Source: an uncultured Prevotellaceae bacterium (lineage in GTDB: Bacteria > Bacteroidota > Bacteroidia > Bacteroidales > Bacteroidaceae). Taken from it: a stretch of DNA of 64,000 bases. The notes under the pieces were generated by a model. The model had not been told where the DNA came from. It searched no databases and saw only the letters and a program-made list of their open reading frames with translations. Numbering within the stretch: the stretch's first letter is position 1; every line of letters begins with the position of its first letter. The stretch covers positions 62,001 to 126,000 of the forward strand of contig ONFE01000002.1 in the NCBI GenBank assembly GCA_900316985.1, given 5' to 3'. Below are positions 47,382-56,121 of this stretch, one piece after another. Both the position numbers and the translations under genes were made by a program.

Positions 47382-47959
47382 ACTATCTGAATATTATCAA
47401 GAATGGCATCACCAAAGAGAATCCTACCTTTGTGCTGATGCTCGGTATGTGTCCCACGCTGGCCACAACCACCAGTGCCATCAATGGTATGTCGATGGGA
47501 CTTGCCACGATGTTTGTGCTGATTTGCTCTAACGTGGTGATCTCGCTCATTAAGAACCTCACGCCTGACATGGTGCGCATTCCCGTGTTTATCGTGGTTA
47601 TCGCATCCTTTGTTACCATTCTCCAGATGGTGATGCAGGCCTACCTGCCAGATATCTATGCATCGCTGGGACTCTTCATTCCGCTGATTGTGGTGAACTG
47701 CGTCATCCTCGGTCGTGCCGAGGGCTTCGCATCTAAGAACGGCCCCGTGGCTTCACTGATGGACGGTATCGGTATCGGCCTCGGTTTCACTATCGGTCTT
47801 ACGCTGCTCGGCATCTGCCGTGAGTTCCTGGGTAACGGCTCCATCTTTGGACTAACCCTTCTGCCCGAGACCTATAACATGCTGATGTTCGTGCTGCCTC
47901 CGGGAGCCTTCATCACGCTGGGTTTCCTGGTTGCGATTGTCAACAAGATCAAGAAATAG
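47378..47959 (+). CDS. rnfE: Rnf complex subunit E
   Basis: A 193-residue membrane protein with six helices, paralogous to RnfA and packed against it in the membrane core. It begins NYLNIIKNGITKENPTFVLM and has MCPTLATTTSAINGMSMGLA, VVNCVILGRAEGFASKNGP and a C-terminal PPGAFITLGFLVAIVNKIKK. The NGITKENP start and the Cys in GMCPTLA are typical. Confidence 0.97.
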   Translation: MNYLNIIKNGITKENPTFVLMLGMCPTLATTTSAINGMSMGLATMFVLICSNVVISLIKNLTPDMVRIPVFIVVIASFVTILQMVMQAYLPDIYASLGLFIPLIVVNCVILGRAEGFASKNGPVASLMDGIGIGLGFTIGLTLLGICREFLGNGSIFGLTLLPETYNMLMFVLPPGAFITLGFLVAIVNKIKK

Positions 47960-47980
47960 TAAATTCTAATCGAAGCAATT

Positions 47981-48583
47981 ATGGAATATATATTGATTTT
48001 CATTAGCGCGATATTCGTCAACAATATCATCTTATCGCAGTTCCTCGGAATCTGCCCGTTCCTGGGCGTTTCCCAGAAGATTGACACATCGCTCGGTATG
48101 TCGGCAGCCGTGGCCTTTGTGATGACGCTAGCTACGATCGTCACCTATCTCATCCAGAAGTTCGTACTCGATGCCTTTGGGCTCCAGTACCTGCAGACCA
48201 TTGTGTTCATCCTCGTCATAGCCGCCCTGGTGCAGATGGTGGAGATTATCCTGAAGAAAGTGTCGCCCGCCCTTTATCAGGCACTGGGTATCTTCCTGCC
48301 GCTGATTACCACCAACTGTGCTGTACTCGGTGTGGCCATCCTCGTTATCCAGAAAGACTTCTCGCTGTTGCAGAGCGTGGTCTATGCCTTCTCTACGGCC
48401 ATCGGTTTCGGACTGGCTCTGACGGTATTCGCTGGTCTTCGCGAGCAGATGTCGCTGGTTAACATCCCGAAGGGCATGCAGGGCGTGGCCATCGTGCTTG
48501 TCACTGCCGGACTTCTTTCCCTCGCCTTCATGGGCTTCTCCGGCGTTGATGGAGGCCTGAAGGTTCTTTTAGGTGTAGAATAA
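47981..48583 (+). CDS. rnfA: Rnf complex subunit A
   Basis: A 200-residue six-helix membrane protein: EYILIFISAIFVNNIILSQF, LGICPFLGVSQKIDTSLGMS and LGIFLPLITTNCAVLGVAIL carry the conserved Cys residues that hold the intramembrane 2Fe-2S centre shared with RnfE. It ends GFSGVDGGLKVLLGVE. Last gene of the operon, 21 bases after rnfE. Confidence 0.97.
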   Translation: MEYILIFISAIFVNNIILSQFLGICPFLGVSQKIDTSLGMSAAVAFVMTLATIVTYLIQKFVLDAFGLQYLQTIVFILVIAALVQMVEIILKKVSPALYQALGIFLPLITTNCAVLGVAILVIQKDFSLLQSVVYAFSTAIGFGLALTVFAGLREQMSLVNIPKGMQGVAIVLVTAGLLSLAFMGFSGVDGGLKVLLGVE

Positions 48584-48649
48584 GCGTTCGGCTGAATGAT
48601 AGAATAAGGGGGTATGCAACTTGAGGCATATCCCCTTTTATTATTGCGG

Positions 48650-48744
48650 CGACTACAAAGTAAATTAGTTTGTTCTTCAAAACATCATCGGAAGCAATGC
48701 AAAACATCATTGGATGAAGAACAAAGTAAATTAGTTTGTAGTCG
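48650..48744. repeat. Inverted flanks with internal GGATGAT-family units, locus 4
   Basis: CGACTACAAA...TTTGTTCTTC (48650-48678) faces its inverse at 48716-48744. The middle of each arm, ACAAAGTAAATTAGTTTGT, is itself nearly palindromic and is repeated directly. The loop holds two CAAAACATCATyGG units, the reverse complement of the 22-bp repeat seen near 4.9 and 15.4 kb. Confidence 0.8.
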
Positions 48745-48821
48745 GACAAACGGAGGGCAGGAATAGAATAATCCCATGAAATGAGGGTGTACCTTAGTCG
48801 GGCACACCCTCACTTGTGTTA

Positions 48822-50786
48822 TCAGGCTATCTGATTACCGGTGTATAACTGGTAGTACTTACCGCCCAAGCTGATGAGCTGGTCGTGGGTGCCGCGCTCG
48901 ATGATGCGGCCGTGGTCCATCACGATGATGATGTCGGAGTTGCGGATGGTACTCAGGCGGTGGGCAATGACAAACGTAGAACGGCCTTGCATGATACTGT
49001 CCATGCCTTGCTGAACCATACGCTCGGTGCGGGTGTCAATGCTTGAGGTGGCCTCGTCGAGAATGAGGGCAGGGGGATTGGCTACGGCTGCACGGGCAAT
49101 GGCCAGCAACTGGCGTTCTCCCTGTGAGAGATTGCCGCCGTCGCCGGTAAGCACAGTCTGGTAACCGTTGGACAGACGGCGAATAAAATCGTCGGCATTC
49201 ACCAGTTTGGCGGCGGCGATGCATTCCTCGTCGGTAGCATCCAGACGGCCGTAGCGGATGTTTTCCATCACGGTTCCCGTAAAGAGATGAGTCTCCTGAA
49301 GCACAATGCCGAGCGAACGGCGGAGATCGGCCTTGCGGATGCGGCGGATGGGCAGTCCGTCGTATTGAATGGTACCGCTTTGGATATCATAGAAACGGTT
49401 GATAAGGTTGATGATGGTGGTCTTGCCGGCTCCCGTACCTCCCACGAGGGCAATCTTCTGGCCGGCCTCCGTGTCGAGCGTGATGTCGAAGAGCACCTGC
49501 TTGGGAGTCTTCTGCTGGCTGCTGGGGGATGGCGGATAGCCGAAGTTGACATTGAAGAAGTCCACCTCGCCGCGCTGACGGGTGAGTTTTCCGCTGCCGT
49601 CTTTCCATGCCCAGAGATTGGTCTTCCGCGAAGTCTCCATCAACTTTCCGGCTACCATCTCGGCGTTGACCAACTGGATATCGGCGTCCATGTCATCGGT
49701 CTCGGCTTTTGCATCGAGCAGATTGAACACACGGTCGGCACCGGCCACGGCGTTGATGACGCTGTTGATCTGGTTGGATATCTCACTGACCGGGCGCGTG
49801 AAGTTCTTGATGAGCGTAAGGAAACTGACGAGCGTTCCGATGGTAAGTGAAGAGTGAAGAGCGTAGAGTGAAGAATCCTTGGCGAAACTCAGGGCAAGCG
49901 CGGCACCGAAGACTGCGGCCATCACGTAGATCAGATTGGAAAGATTGCCGTTGATAGGCATCACGATATTGGCCACGCGGTTGGCATTGCAGGCATTATT
50001 GCGCAGTTGTTCATTCAGTCTCGTGAATTCGGCAATGGCCTCATCCTCGTGACAGAAGGTCTTCACCACTTTCTGACCTGTAAGCATCTCCTCAACAAAG
50101 CCGTTCATCTCGCCGAGGCTCTGCTGTTGCTGGCGGAAATGGCTGGCGGAAATGTTGCCGAGCTTGCGCGTGGTGACAATCATAATCACCGACATGATGA
50201 CCGTTAGCACAGTAAGCGGCCAAGAGAGCACAATCATTGAGGTGAAGGTGATGACAATGGTGATGAGCGACGAGAAGATGTTGGGCAAGGAAGAGATCAT
50301 CTGCCGCAGGGTATCGATATCGTTGGTATAGACCGACATCAAGTCACCGTGGGAATGCTGGTCGAAGTAGGATATGGGCAGTTGCTGCATGTGGCTGAAC
50401 GTATCGCGGCGAAGCCGGAGCAGCGTTCCCTGGCTGACGTTGATCATCAGACGGCTTTGCAGATAGGCACAGAGGGCACCGGCCAACAGGATAATAGCCA
50501 ATTTGCCAATGGCCAGGGCCAGCGGGGTATAGTCGGGCGTTGCGGCCTGGGTGAGCGGAATGATGTAATCGTCGATGAGCGTCTTGGTGAAAAGGGTGGA
50601 GGAGAGGGTGGCCACAGGTGTGATGAAAGTGCACGCCACGACGACAATCAGACTCCATTTATATTCTGCGATGACCATGCGAAGCAGCCGCATAATGGTC
50701 TGGCGCCCTTCCTTGGAAAGGTGCTTGATTCCTCCTGTATGTCGTGGGCCGCGAGGACCGCCGTGTGGATTCAATGTTGGGGGCAT
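48822..50786 (-). CDS. ABC exporter half-transporter with canonical catalytic residues
   Basis: A 654-residue fused membrane/ATPase protein. Six helices lie between residues about 40 and 340, after a Gly/Pro/Arg-rich N-terminus (MPPTLNPHGGPRGPRHTGGI). The nucleotide domain has Walker A VGGTGAGKTTIINL near 448, signature LSQGERQ, Walker B ALILDEATSSID and an H-loop VIAHRLST. The signature is degenerate, but Glu and His are intact. With the upstream gene it forms a heterodimeric exporter, probably for lipids or drugs. Short GAAGAGTGAA repeats occur inside the coding region (49842-49877) and just upstream. Confidence 0.94.
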   Translation of the reverse strand: MPPTLNPHGGPRGPRHTGGIKHLSKEGRQTIMRLLRMVIAEYKWSLIVVVACTFITPVATLSSTLFTKTLIDDYIIPLTQAATPDYTPLALAIGKLAIILLAGALCAYLQSRLMINVSQGTLLRLRRDTFSHMQQLPISYFDQHSHGDLMSVYTNDIDTLRQMISSLPNIFSSLITIVITFTSMIVLSWPLTVLTVIMSVIMIVTTRKLGNISASHFRQQQQSLGEMNGFVEEMLTGQKVVKTFCHEDEAIAEFTRLNEQLRNNACNANRVANIVMPINGNLSNLIYVMAAVFGAALALSFAKDSSLYALHSSLTIGTLVSFLTLIKNFTRPVSEISNQINSVINAVAGADRVFNLLDAKAETDDMDADIQLVNAEMVAGKLMETSRKTNLWAWKDGSGKLTRQRGEVDFFNVNFGYPPSPSSQQKTPKQVLFDITLDTEAGQKIALVGGTGAGKTTIINLINRFYDIQSGTIQYDGLPIRRIRKADLRRSLGIVLQETHLFTGTVMENIRYGRLDATDEECIAAAKLVNADDFIRRLSNGYQTVLTGDGGNLSQGERQLLAIARAAVANPPALILDEATSSIDTRTERMVQQGMDSIMQGRSTFVIAHRLSTIRNSDIIIVMDHGRIIERGTHDQLISLGGKYYQLYTGNQIA

Positions 50787-50799
50787 ATTCTTTAGAAAT

Positions 50800-50864
50800 G
50801 AAGAGTGAAAAGTGAAGAGTGAAGAATTATACTTGAACTTTGATCTTTAATCTTTAATCTTGAA
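50800..50864. repeat. Short tandem repeats between the two ABC genes
   Basis: GAAGAGTGAA-type units (50800-50828) are followed by GATCTTTAATCTTTAATCTT. TTCAAGATTAAAGATTAA (read on the minus strand, 50847-50864) also occurs at 20150-20167 around the stop of the DUF4011 helicase gene. Confidence 0.7.
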
Positions 50865-50865
50865 T

Positions 50866-52638
50866 CTATTCGTCAAAGTCACCGGTATCCTGCGTCTGCA
50901 GGCGGTAGATTTCCTGATAGATTTCGTTGGACATGAGTAGGTTCTCGTGCGTGTCGAATCCTACCACACGCCCTTGGTCCATCACGATGACACGATCGGT
51001 GTGTTCCATACTCAGCACGCGCTGGGCAATGATGATCTTGGTGGTGCCGGGGATGGCTTTCGTAAACGATTCGCGGATGCGGGCATCGGTGGCCGTATCA
51101 CAGGCACTGGTGGAATCGTCGAGAATCAGAACTTTGGGCCGTTTAAGTAGGGCACGGGCAATGCAGAGGCGCTGCTTCTGGCCACCAGACACATTAGCTC
51201 CGTTCTGCTCGATGCGCGTCTCATATTTCTCCGGCATCTGTTCGATAAACTCATCGGCACAAGCCATTCGACAGGCTTCCTGGCATTCCTCTAAAGTTGC
51301 ATCTTCCTTGCCCCAGCGCAGGTTCTCAAGGATGGTTCCGGAGAAGAGCACGTTGTTCTGTAAGACCATTGAAACCTCATTGCGAAGCGTATCAAGATCA
51401 TAGCGGCGCACATCTACACCACCCACACTAACATAGCCTTCAGTAGCATCATAAAGGCGTGAGATGAGTGTAGCTAACGTTGATTTTCCGCAACCTGTAC
51501 CGCCGATGATACCGATGGTCTCGCCGGAGTTGATGTGGAGCGTCACATTCTTGATGGCGTATTCATGAACGGGTAGTGCGTTGCCTTCTGATGAGGTGGG
51601 TCCGTGATTCAGGTTATAGCTGAAGCTGACGTTTTCAAAGTCAATGCTACCGTCCTTGACCGTGTGAAGGGCGTTTACGGGAGAAGTGATGCTGGCCTGT
51701 TCGTCGATGACCTCAGCAACACGCTTGCCGCTTGCCGCACTCATCGTGAGCGTGACGAAAATCATCGAGAGCATCATCAGAGAGGAGAGGATGGTCATCA
51801 CATAGGTGAACAGAGATGTCAGTTGTCCGGTGGTGAGTTCACCGCCAACGATGAAATGGGCACCGAACCAGGAGAGGGCCATGATACAGCCGTATACGAC
51901 CAGCATCATGATGGGATGGTTGATGGCCTGCAGCGTCTCGGTCTTGACGAACAAATTGTAGAGTGCCTCGGCCGCCCGACGGAACTTCGTGTTCTCAAAG
52001 TCTTCCCGCACAAAGGCCTTCACCACTCTAATGGCAGCGATATTCTCCTGCACGGCACCGTTGAGGTCATCATAGCGGAGGAACACCTGGGTGAAGAGTT
52101 TCATCGTACGGGAGATAATCATATAGAGCGCAATGCCGAGGATGACCAACGCGACAAGGAAAATGAGACTCATCTTGAAGTTGATGAACACGCACATCAG
52201 CACGGAGAGAATCATATTGAACGGTGCCCTGACCGATATGCGCATGAGCATCTGGAAGGCGTTCTGCAAGTTGGATACATCGGTCGTCATACGCGTGATC
52301 AGTCCGGAGGTGGAGAACTTGTCAATGTTAGCGAAAGAGAACGTCTGGATGTTGCGGTACATGGCATCACGAAGGTTGTATGCAAATCCCGTGGAAGCCT
52401 TTGCCGAACAACGTCCTGACAGAATGCCGAAAAGCAGTGAGAAGGCTGCTATCAAGAGCATCAGTCCGCCATAGAGACATACGTTACGTAGATTGCCCGT
52501 AGAGATTCCACGGTCGATAATCCAGGAGGTGACGTAAGGAATCAGTACCCCCATCACCACTTCAAGTCCTGTGAATACAGGCGTCAGCACAGCCGCCGTG
52601 CGGAATGAGCCTACTTGTCGGAGAAGAGTCTTAAGCAT
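50866..52638 (-). CDS. ABC exporter half-transporter with degenerate catalytic site
   Basis: A 590-residue fused membrane/ATPase protein. The membrane part (residues about 10-320) has six helices. The ATPase shows Walker A IGGTGCGKSTLATL near 393, a normal signature VSGGQKQR, but Walker B VLILDDSTSACD with Asp in place of the catalytic Glu, and AQRVLS with Gln in place of the H-loop His. These changes mirror the degenerate signature of its partner, so the dimer would have one active and one inactive ATP site. The start MLKTLLRQVGSFRT is preferred over one 12 codons upstream that lies in the terminator region. Confidence 0.94.
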   Translation of the reverse strand: MLKTLLRQVGSFRTAAVLTPVFTGLEVVMGVLIPYVTSWIIDRGISTGNLRNVCLYGGLMLLIAAFSLLFGILSGRCSAKASTGFAYNLRDAMYRNIQTFSFANIDKFSTSGLITRMTTDVSNLQNAFQMLMRISVRAPFNMILSVLMCVFINFKMSLIFLVALVILGIALYMIISRTMKLFTQVFLRYDDLNGAVQENIAAIRVVKAFVREDFENTKFRRAAEALYNLFVKTETLQAINHPIMMLVVYGCIMALSWFGAHFIVGGELTTGQLTSLFTYVMTILSSLMMLSMIFVTLTMSAASGKRVAEVIDEQASITSPVNALHTVKDGSIDFENVSFSYNLNHGPTSSEGNALPVHEYAIKNVTLHINSGETIGIIGGTGCGKSTLATLISRLYDATEGYVSVGGVDVRRYDLDTLRNEVSMVLQNNVLFSGTILENLRWGKEDATLEECQEACRMACADEFIEQMPEKYETRIEQNGANVSGGQKQRLCIARALLKRPKVLILDDSTSACDTATDARIRESFTKAIPGTTKIIIAQRVLSMEHTDRVIVMDQGRVVGFDTHENLLMSNEIYQEIYRLQTQDTGDFDE

Positions 52639-52655
52639 ATTCGGGGACAAATATA

Positions 52656-52697
52656 CAAAAAAAAGCGGAATCACCTTTGCGATGGTTCCGCTTTTTT
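52656..52697 (-). terminator. Terminator after the RNase G gene
   Basis: AAAGCGGAA-tCA pairs with TG-gTTCCGCTTT around the loop, with T-runs on both strands. It directly follows the RNase G stop and precedes the ABC genes on the same strand. Confidence 0.85.
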
Positions 52698-52698
52698 G

Positions 52699-54273
52699 TC
52701 ATTTTGTTTCTTGTTCCTCCCGCATGTCAATCATTTGTTTCTTGCTGTCATAAAATTCGTATTGCAAGAAACCCATCTTTTGCGAGGGAATGATGTGTAC
52801 ACCCAGTCCGTACTTCATCTGCCATTTACGTTTCAGCGACACGAGTCCCTGATTGATATAGGCAGCCACATACGGGTGGACGTGCAGATAGAATCTCTTA
52901 ACGCCGATCTTGTTGACCAGGGCGTCAATCTTACGTTCGAGCGTATCGGTGAAAAGAATGCTTGACTTGATCTTTCCACTACCGAAACAGGTAGGACACT
53001 CTTCCTCTACATTCACATCCATAGCAGGTCTGACACGCTGGCGCGTGATTTGCATCAGTCCGAACTTGGAGAGCGGCAGTATGTTGTGGCGTGCGCGGTC
53101 TTTTTGCATGTTCTTACACATACGCTCGTAGAGCATCTGCCGGTCTTCAGCCAGGTTCATGTCGATGAAGTCAACAATGATGATACCTCCCATGTCGCGA
53201 AGACGCAATTGACGTGCCAGTTCGTCAGCAGCACCGAGATTTACTTCGAGCGCATTGCCCTCCTGTCCTTTCTCTGCGCGAATACGGTTACCGCTGTTCA
53301 CGTCCACCACGTGCATTGCCTCTGTGTGCTCGATAATGAGATAGGCACCATGCTTGTAGTTCACCGTCCGGCCGAAGCCTGACTTGATCTGCTTGGTGAT
53401 GTTAAAGTTGTCAAAGATAGGTACCTTACCGGTGTAGAGCTTTACGATGCCCGCCTTTTCAGGGGCGATGAGCGTCACGTAGTCTTTCACTTCCTGGAAC
53501 ACTTGCTCGTCGTTGACGTAGATGTTCTCGTAGGAGGGATTGAAAAGGTCGCGCAAGAGTGCTACGACACGGCTTTCCTCCTCATAGACGAGCTGTGGCC
53601 GTTGGGTGGTTTTCTGCACCTTGGTAACGGCGTCCTCCCACCGCTTGTAGAGGACTTTGAGTTCAGAGTCGAGTTCGGCTGCTCTTTTGCCTTCAGCAAC
53701 TGTCCGCACAATGACTCCGCAATTGCGGGGCTTTACACTTTGGATGATTTGCTTGAGCCTGGCTCGCTCTTCACCGCTTTTGATTTTGGACGATACTGAA
53801 ACTTTATCCCCGAATGGAATCAGGACCAGATAACGTCCGGCAAACGACAATTCAGCCGTCATACGCGGACCTTTGGTCGAAATGGGTTCTTTTACAATCT
53901 GCACCAGCACCTCCTGATCTTTCTGCAGCGTTGTTGCGATGCTGCCGTCTTTTTTCAGATCGGGCAGGCGTGATGCCTTGGAGAAGGGGTAAAGTTTTTT
54001 CCTGTCGCTTTCTACCTGTTTGAGGTACTTTCCGTAAGAATTGAACTGGCTTCCCAGGTCAAGATAGTGAAGAAAGGCGTCGCGTTCGTATCCTACGTTC
54101 ACAAAACTGGCGTTCAGTCCGGCCATCAGTTTTTTCACTTTGGCCACGTAGATGTTTCCAACGGAGAACGATGCTGAGCGGGGCTCTGTCTGGTATTCCA
54201 CCAGGCTTTTGTCTTCCAGCAGGGCAATCGAAATCTCCTTCTCTTGGACATCAATTACTACTTCGCTGGTCAT
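52699..54273 (-). CDS. rng: Ribonuclease E/G family protein
   Basis: A 524-residue endoribonuclease acting in rRNA and mRNA processing. The S1-like domain spans about 35-130 (VGNIYVAKVKKLMAGLNASF, then VNVGYERDAFLHYLD). The catalytic DNase-I-like region has VVDVNSGNR near 320 and GGIIIVDFIDM near 357, with the metal-binding Asp residues. The zinc-link CPTCFGSGKI is near 425. The length is that of RNase G rather than RNase E. The start TSEVVIDVQEKEISIALLED was chosen, as the usual family start. A 29-residue basic peptide and an HU gene lie upstream. Confidence 0.95.
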   Translation of the reverse strand: MTSEVVIDVQEKEISIALLEDKSLVEYQTEPRSASFSVGNIYVAKVKKLMAGLNASFVNVGYERDAFLHYLDLGSQFNSYGKYLKQVESDRKKLYPFSKASRLPDLKKDGSIATTLQKDQEVLVQIVKEPISTKGPRMTAELSFAGRYLVLIPFGDKVSVSSKIKSGEERARLKQIIQSVKPRNCGVIVRTVAEGKRAAELDSELKVLYKRWEDAVTKVQKTTQRPQLVYEEESRVVALLRDLFNPSYENIYVNDEQVFQEVKDYVTLIAPEKAGIVKLYTGKVPIFDNFNITKQIKSGFGRTVNYKHGAYLIIEHTEAMHVVDVNSGNRIRAEKGQEGNALEVNLGAADELARQLRLRDMGGIIIVDFIDMNLAEDRQMLYERMCKNMQKDRARHNILPLSKFGLMQITRQRVRPAMDVNVEEECPTCFGSGKIKSSILFTDTLERKIDALVNKIGVKRFYLHVHPYVAAYINQGLVSLKRKWQMKYGLGVHIIPSQKMGFLQYEFYDSKKQMIDMREEQETK

Positions 54274-54301
54274 TTCTTCTGCTCTTGATGTGGTATAAAG
54301 C

Positions 54302-54333
54302 CATAAGAGCAAGTAGGCTTACTTGCTCTTATG
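54302..54333. other. Perfect 14-bp hairpin over the stop of the 29-residue peptide gene
   Basis: CATAAGAGCAAGTA (54302-54315) and TACTTGCTCTTATG (54320-54333) form a stem with a 4-base loop. The stop codon lies at the loop and the last codons form one arm. There is no following T-run. Confidence 0.85.
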
Positions 54334-54408
54334 ACGATTCTTTCTCAGTCTCTTTTTACGTTTGTGAGTAGCCATCTTGTGGCCCTTTTTCTTTTTTCCG
54401 TTTGGCAT
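54319..54408 (-). CDS. 29-residue highly basic conserved peptide
   Basis: MPNGKKKKGHKMATHKRKKR followed by LRKNRHKSK. More than half of the residues are Lys, Arg or His, with no acidic residue, as in small ribosomal proteins. I recall near-identical peptides in other Bacteroidales just upstream of the RNase G gene, which argues that it is real. A ribosome- or RNA-binding role is inference. Its 3' end lies in a perfect hairpin, which could control read-through into rng, 45 bases downstream. Confidence 0.75.
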   Translation of the reverse strand: MPNGKKKKGHKMATHKRKKRLRKNRHKSK

Positions 54409-54476
54409 AACTTTAAATATTTAATGTTAAAACAATACTTTCCAACTCTGAATTCCTCTCGGTCTTCACTCAAGTA

Positions 54477-54761
54477 TTATTCCTCACCCTTCATCTTGGC
54501 GACGAAGCTCTTGGCGGGCTTGAAACTTGGGAAGTCGTGAGCTGCAATCACGATAGTCGTGTTCTTGCTGATGTTGCGAGCTGTCTTTTCGGCGCGATGC
54601 TTCACAACAAACGTACCGAAACCACGCAGATAGACATTCTCTTTCTTTTCCAGCATGCTGTCTTTCACAGACTCCATAAATGCCTCTACTGTGGTGGCAA
54701 CATCTTTACGGGCGATACCTGTTTTTTGAACGATATCCTCGATAATTTCTGCTTTTGTCAT
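54477..54761 (-). CDS. HU-family DNA-binding protein
   Basis: A 94-residue canonical HU/IHF-type protein: TKAEIIEDIVQKTGIARKDV and TTVEAFMESVKDSMLEKKEN form the helices, then VYLRGFGTFVVKHRAEKTAR forms the DNA-binding arm with the conserved GFGTF. It ends PAKSFVAKMKGEE. It bends DNA and compacts the nucleoid. Its promoter box (TATCTTTG, 54796-54803 on the minus strand) is 35 bases upstream. The 29-residue peptide gene follows. Confidence 0.95.
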   Translation of the reverse strand: MTKAEIIEDIVQKTGIARKDVATTVEAFMESVKDSMLEKKENVYLRGFGTFVVKHRAEKTARNISKNTTIVIAAHDFPSFKPAKSFVAKMKGEE

Positions 54762-54795
54762 CTCTATTTCTTTATATTTTGATTAATTCGGGATG

Positions 54796-54803
54796 CAAAG
54801 ATA
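54796..54803 (-). promoter_or_regulatory. -7 box for HU and downstream genes
   Basis: TATCTTTG on the minus strand; the -33 element is not clear. Confidence 0.55.
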
Positions 54804-54828
54804 CTGCTTTTTGACAAGATACGAAAAT

Positions 54829-56121
54829 TTATTTGAGTTTTTTTCGATTTTTCTTTGCGAAAATTGTTGTAGGATAGGAAATTACGACTTCCGTGAGGTC
54901 GGCTTTCGTCAAATGGGCTTTCACGTTGACACCTATTTTAATATTACCTAACTTCTGAAACTGGTAGTTCAGGCCTATCCGCTCATAATATGGTTTTTCC
55001 AGTTCCTTGGCCCATTTGCCCATGTGTCGATAGATGTAGAAACCGAGTGCAACATTGAGTGACAGATGTCCAAAGAAGGCTTCGTGCTTAGCGGCAATAC
55101 CGACCGACCAGGGGCTGATTTCCGATGGGTCGTTACGCAGAAGGCTGATTTCACGGATACGGCCGTCGTAGGTGCCATAAAAGACATCGACGCCGATGCC
55201 GGAAGCCCAGCGGCGGGCATAGCGGTACATTACATCGGCTCCGAAGCTGTAGGCCAGATAGCATTTGAATGAATCCGTGCGGTAGTCTTTCTCATCGGGA
55301 TTCGTGTAGAACTGAGTCTGCTGCCATTCCTCCATCAGCGTACGCCCACCGATTGAACCATATAAATTAAAATAGGTATATGGCTGGAATTTGGATGCAG
55401 GAATGTGTCGCCGGGGAATGGAGGCTTCATAATAAGGCTGATATACAAGGCCTAGCGAGGGTCCCACGAAGTTGGCTCCCTTGTTGGGACGGTTCAATGC
55501 CCCGTTGCTGTGATGGTAATAGTCGATGCCCAGGCGTACGCCCCAATCGTTGGAGAAATGCCAAGTACCGTGAACGCCTGCCCCAAAGAAGATGTTCCAG
55601 CGGGAACCGATGAGCTCGTTGTCAATGTTGTTCTCCTTATTATATTTATGTTGGTTCCAAGCCACGCCGAAATTGAGTGCATAGTCGATTTCCCATCGGT
55701 GTGTGCGGAGCAGGGGACGGGCGAATTGTCCGTAGAAGGAGAGGGCGTTGCCTAAGCGCGAGTCGTAGTCCACTTCCTTCAGCGCGTTTTGTTCCTTTCC
55801 CCAGAATTCCTCACCTTTATGAACCGTAACGCCGTGATTCAGGCTCCATTTGACGCCTGCCGACAAAGTGGGAAAACCATAATCGCGGGCGTAATCGTTA
55901 CTATCCGAGGGCAATGTAGCGTGGATGAGTTTCAGGTCGAAGGAAAGGTTCTGCCTGTCTTTCTGCCATTTGCTTTGCCATTCATCCATCACGATGGCAC
56001 GTCCGGGCATGATGCTGAGTTCCGCTCCCCAGTGGTGACGGATGGTGTCGGCAGGTACGGCATTGGCCTTGATTGCCAAGAGGCATAATGCTATCGTGAA
56101 GATTCTTTTACCTGTAATCAT
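54829..56121 (-). CDS. PagL-like acyloxyacyl hydrolase (lipid A 3-O-deacylase family)
   Basis: A 430-residue outer-membrane protein with signal peptide RIFTIALCLLAIKANA. Residues about 60-250 have alternating aromatic barrel strands and the PagL catalytic pair in YYHHSNGALNRPNKGANFVG (His-Ser, then the Asn/Gly residues). A second barrel-like half follows (PYTYFNLYGSIGGRTLMEEW). Known PagL proteins are about 170-190 residues, so this one is roughly twice that length. It probably trims acyl chains from lipid A. The ATG overlaps the mltG stop by four bases. Confidence 0.8.
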   Translation of the reverse strand: MITGKRIFTIALCLLAIKANAVPADTIRHHWGAELSIMPGRAIVMDEWQSKWQKDRQNLSFDLKLIHATLPSDSNDYARDYGFPTLSAGVKWSLNHGVTVHKGEEFWGKEQNALKEVDYDSRLGNALSFYGQFARPLLRTHRWEIDYALNFGVAWNQHKYNKENNIDNELIGSRWNIFFGAGVHGTWHFSNDWGVRLGIDYYHHSNGALNRPNKGANFVGPSLGLVYQPYYEASIPRRHIPASKFQPYTYFNLYGSIGGRTLMEEWQQTQFYTNPDEKDYRTDSFKCYLAYSFGADVMYRYARRWASGIGVDVFYGTYDGRIREISLLRNDPSEISPWSVGIAAKHEAFFGHLSLNVALGFYIYRHMGKWAKELEKPYYERIGLNYQFQKLGNIKIGVNVKAHLTKADLTEVVISYPTTIFAKKNRKKLK

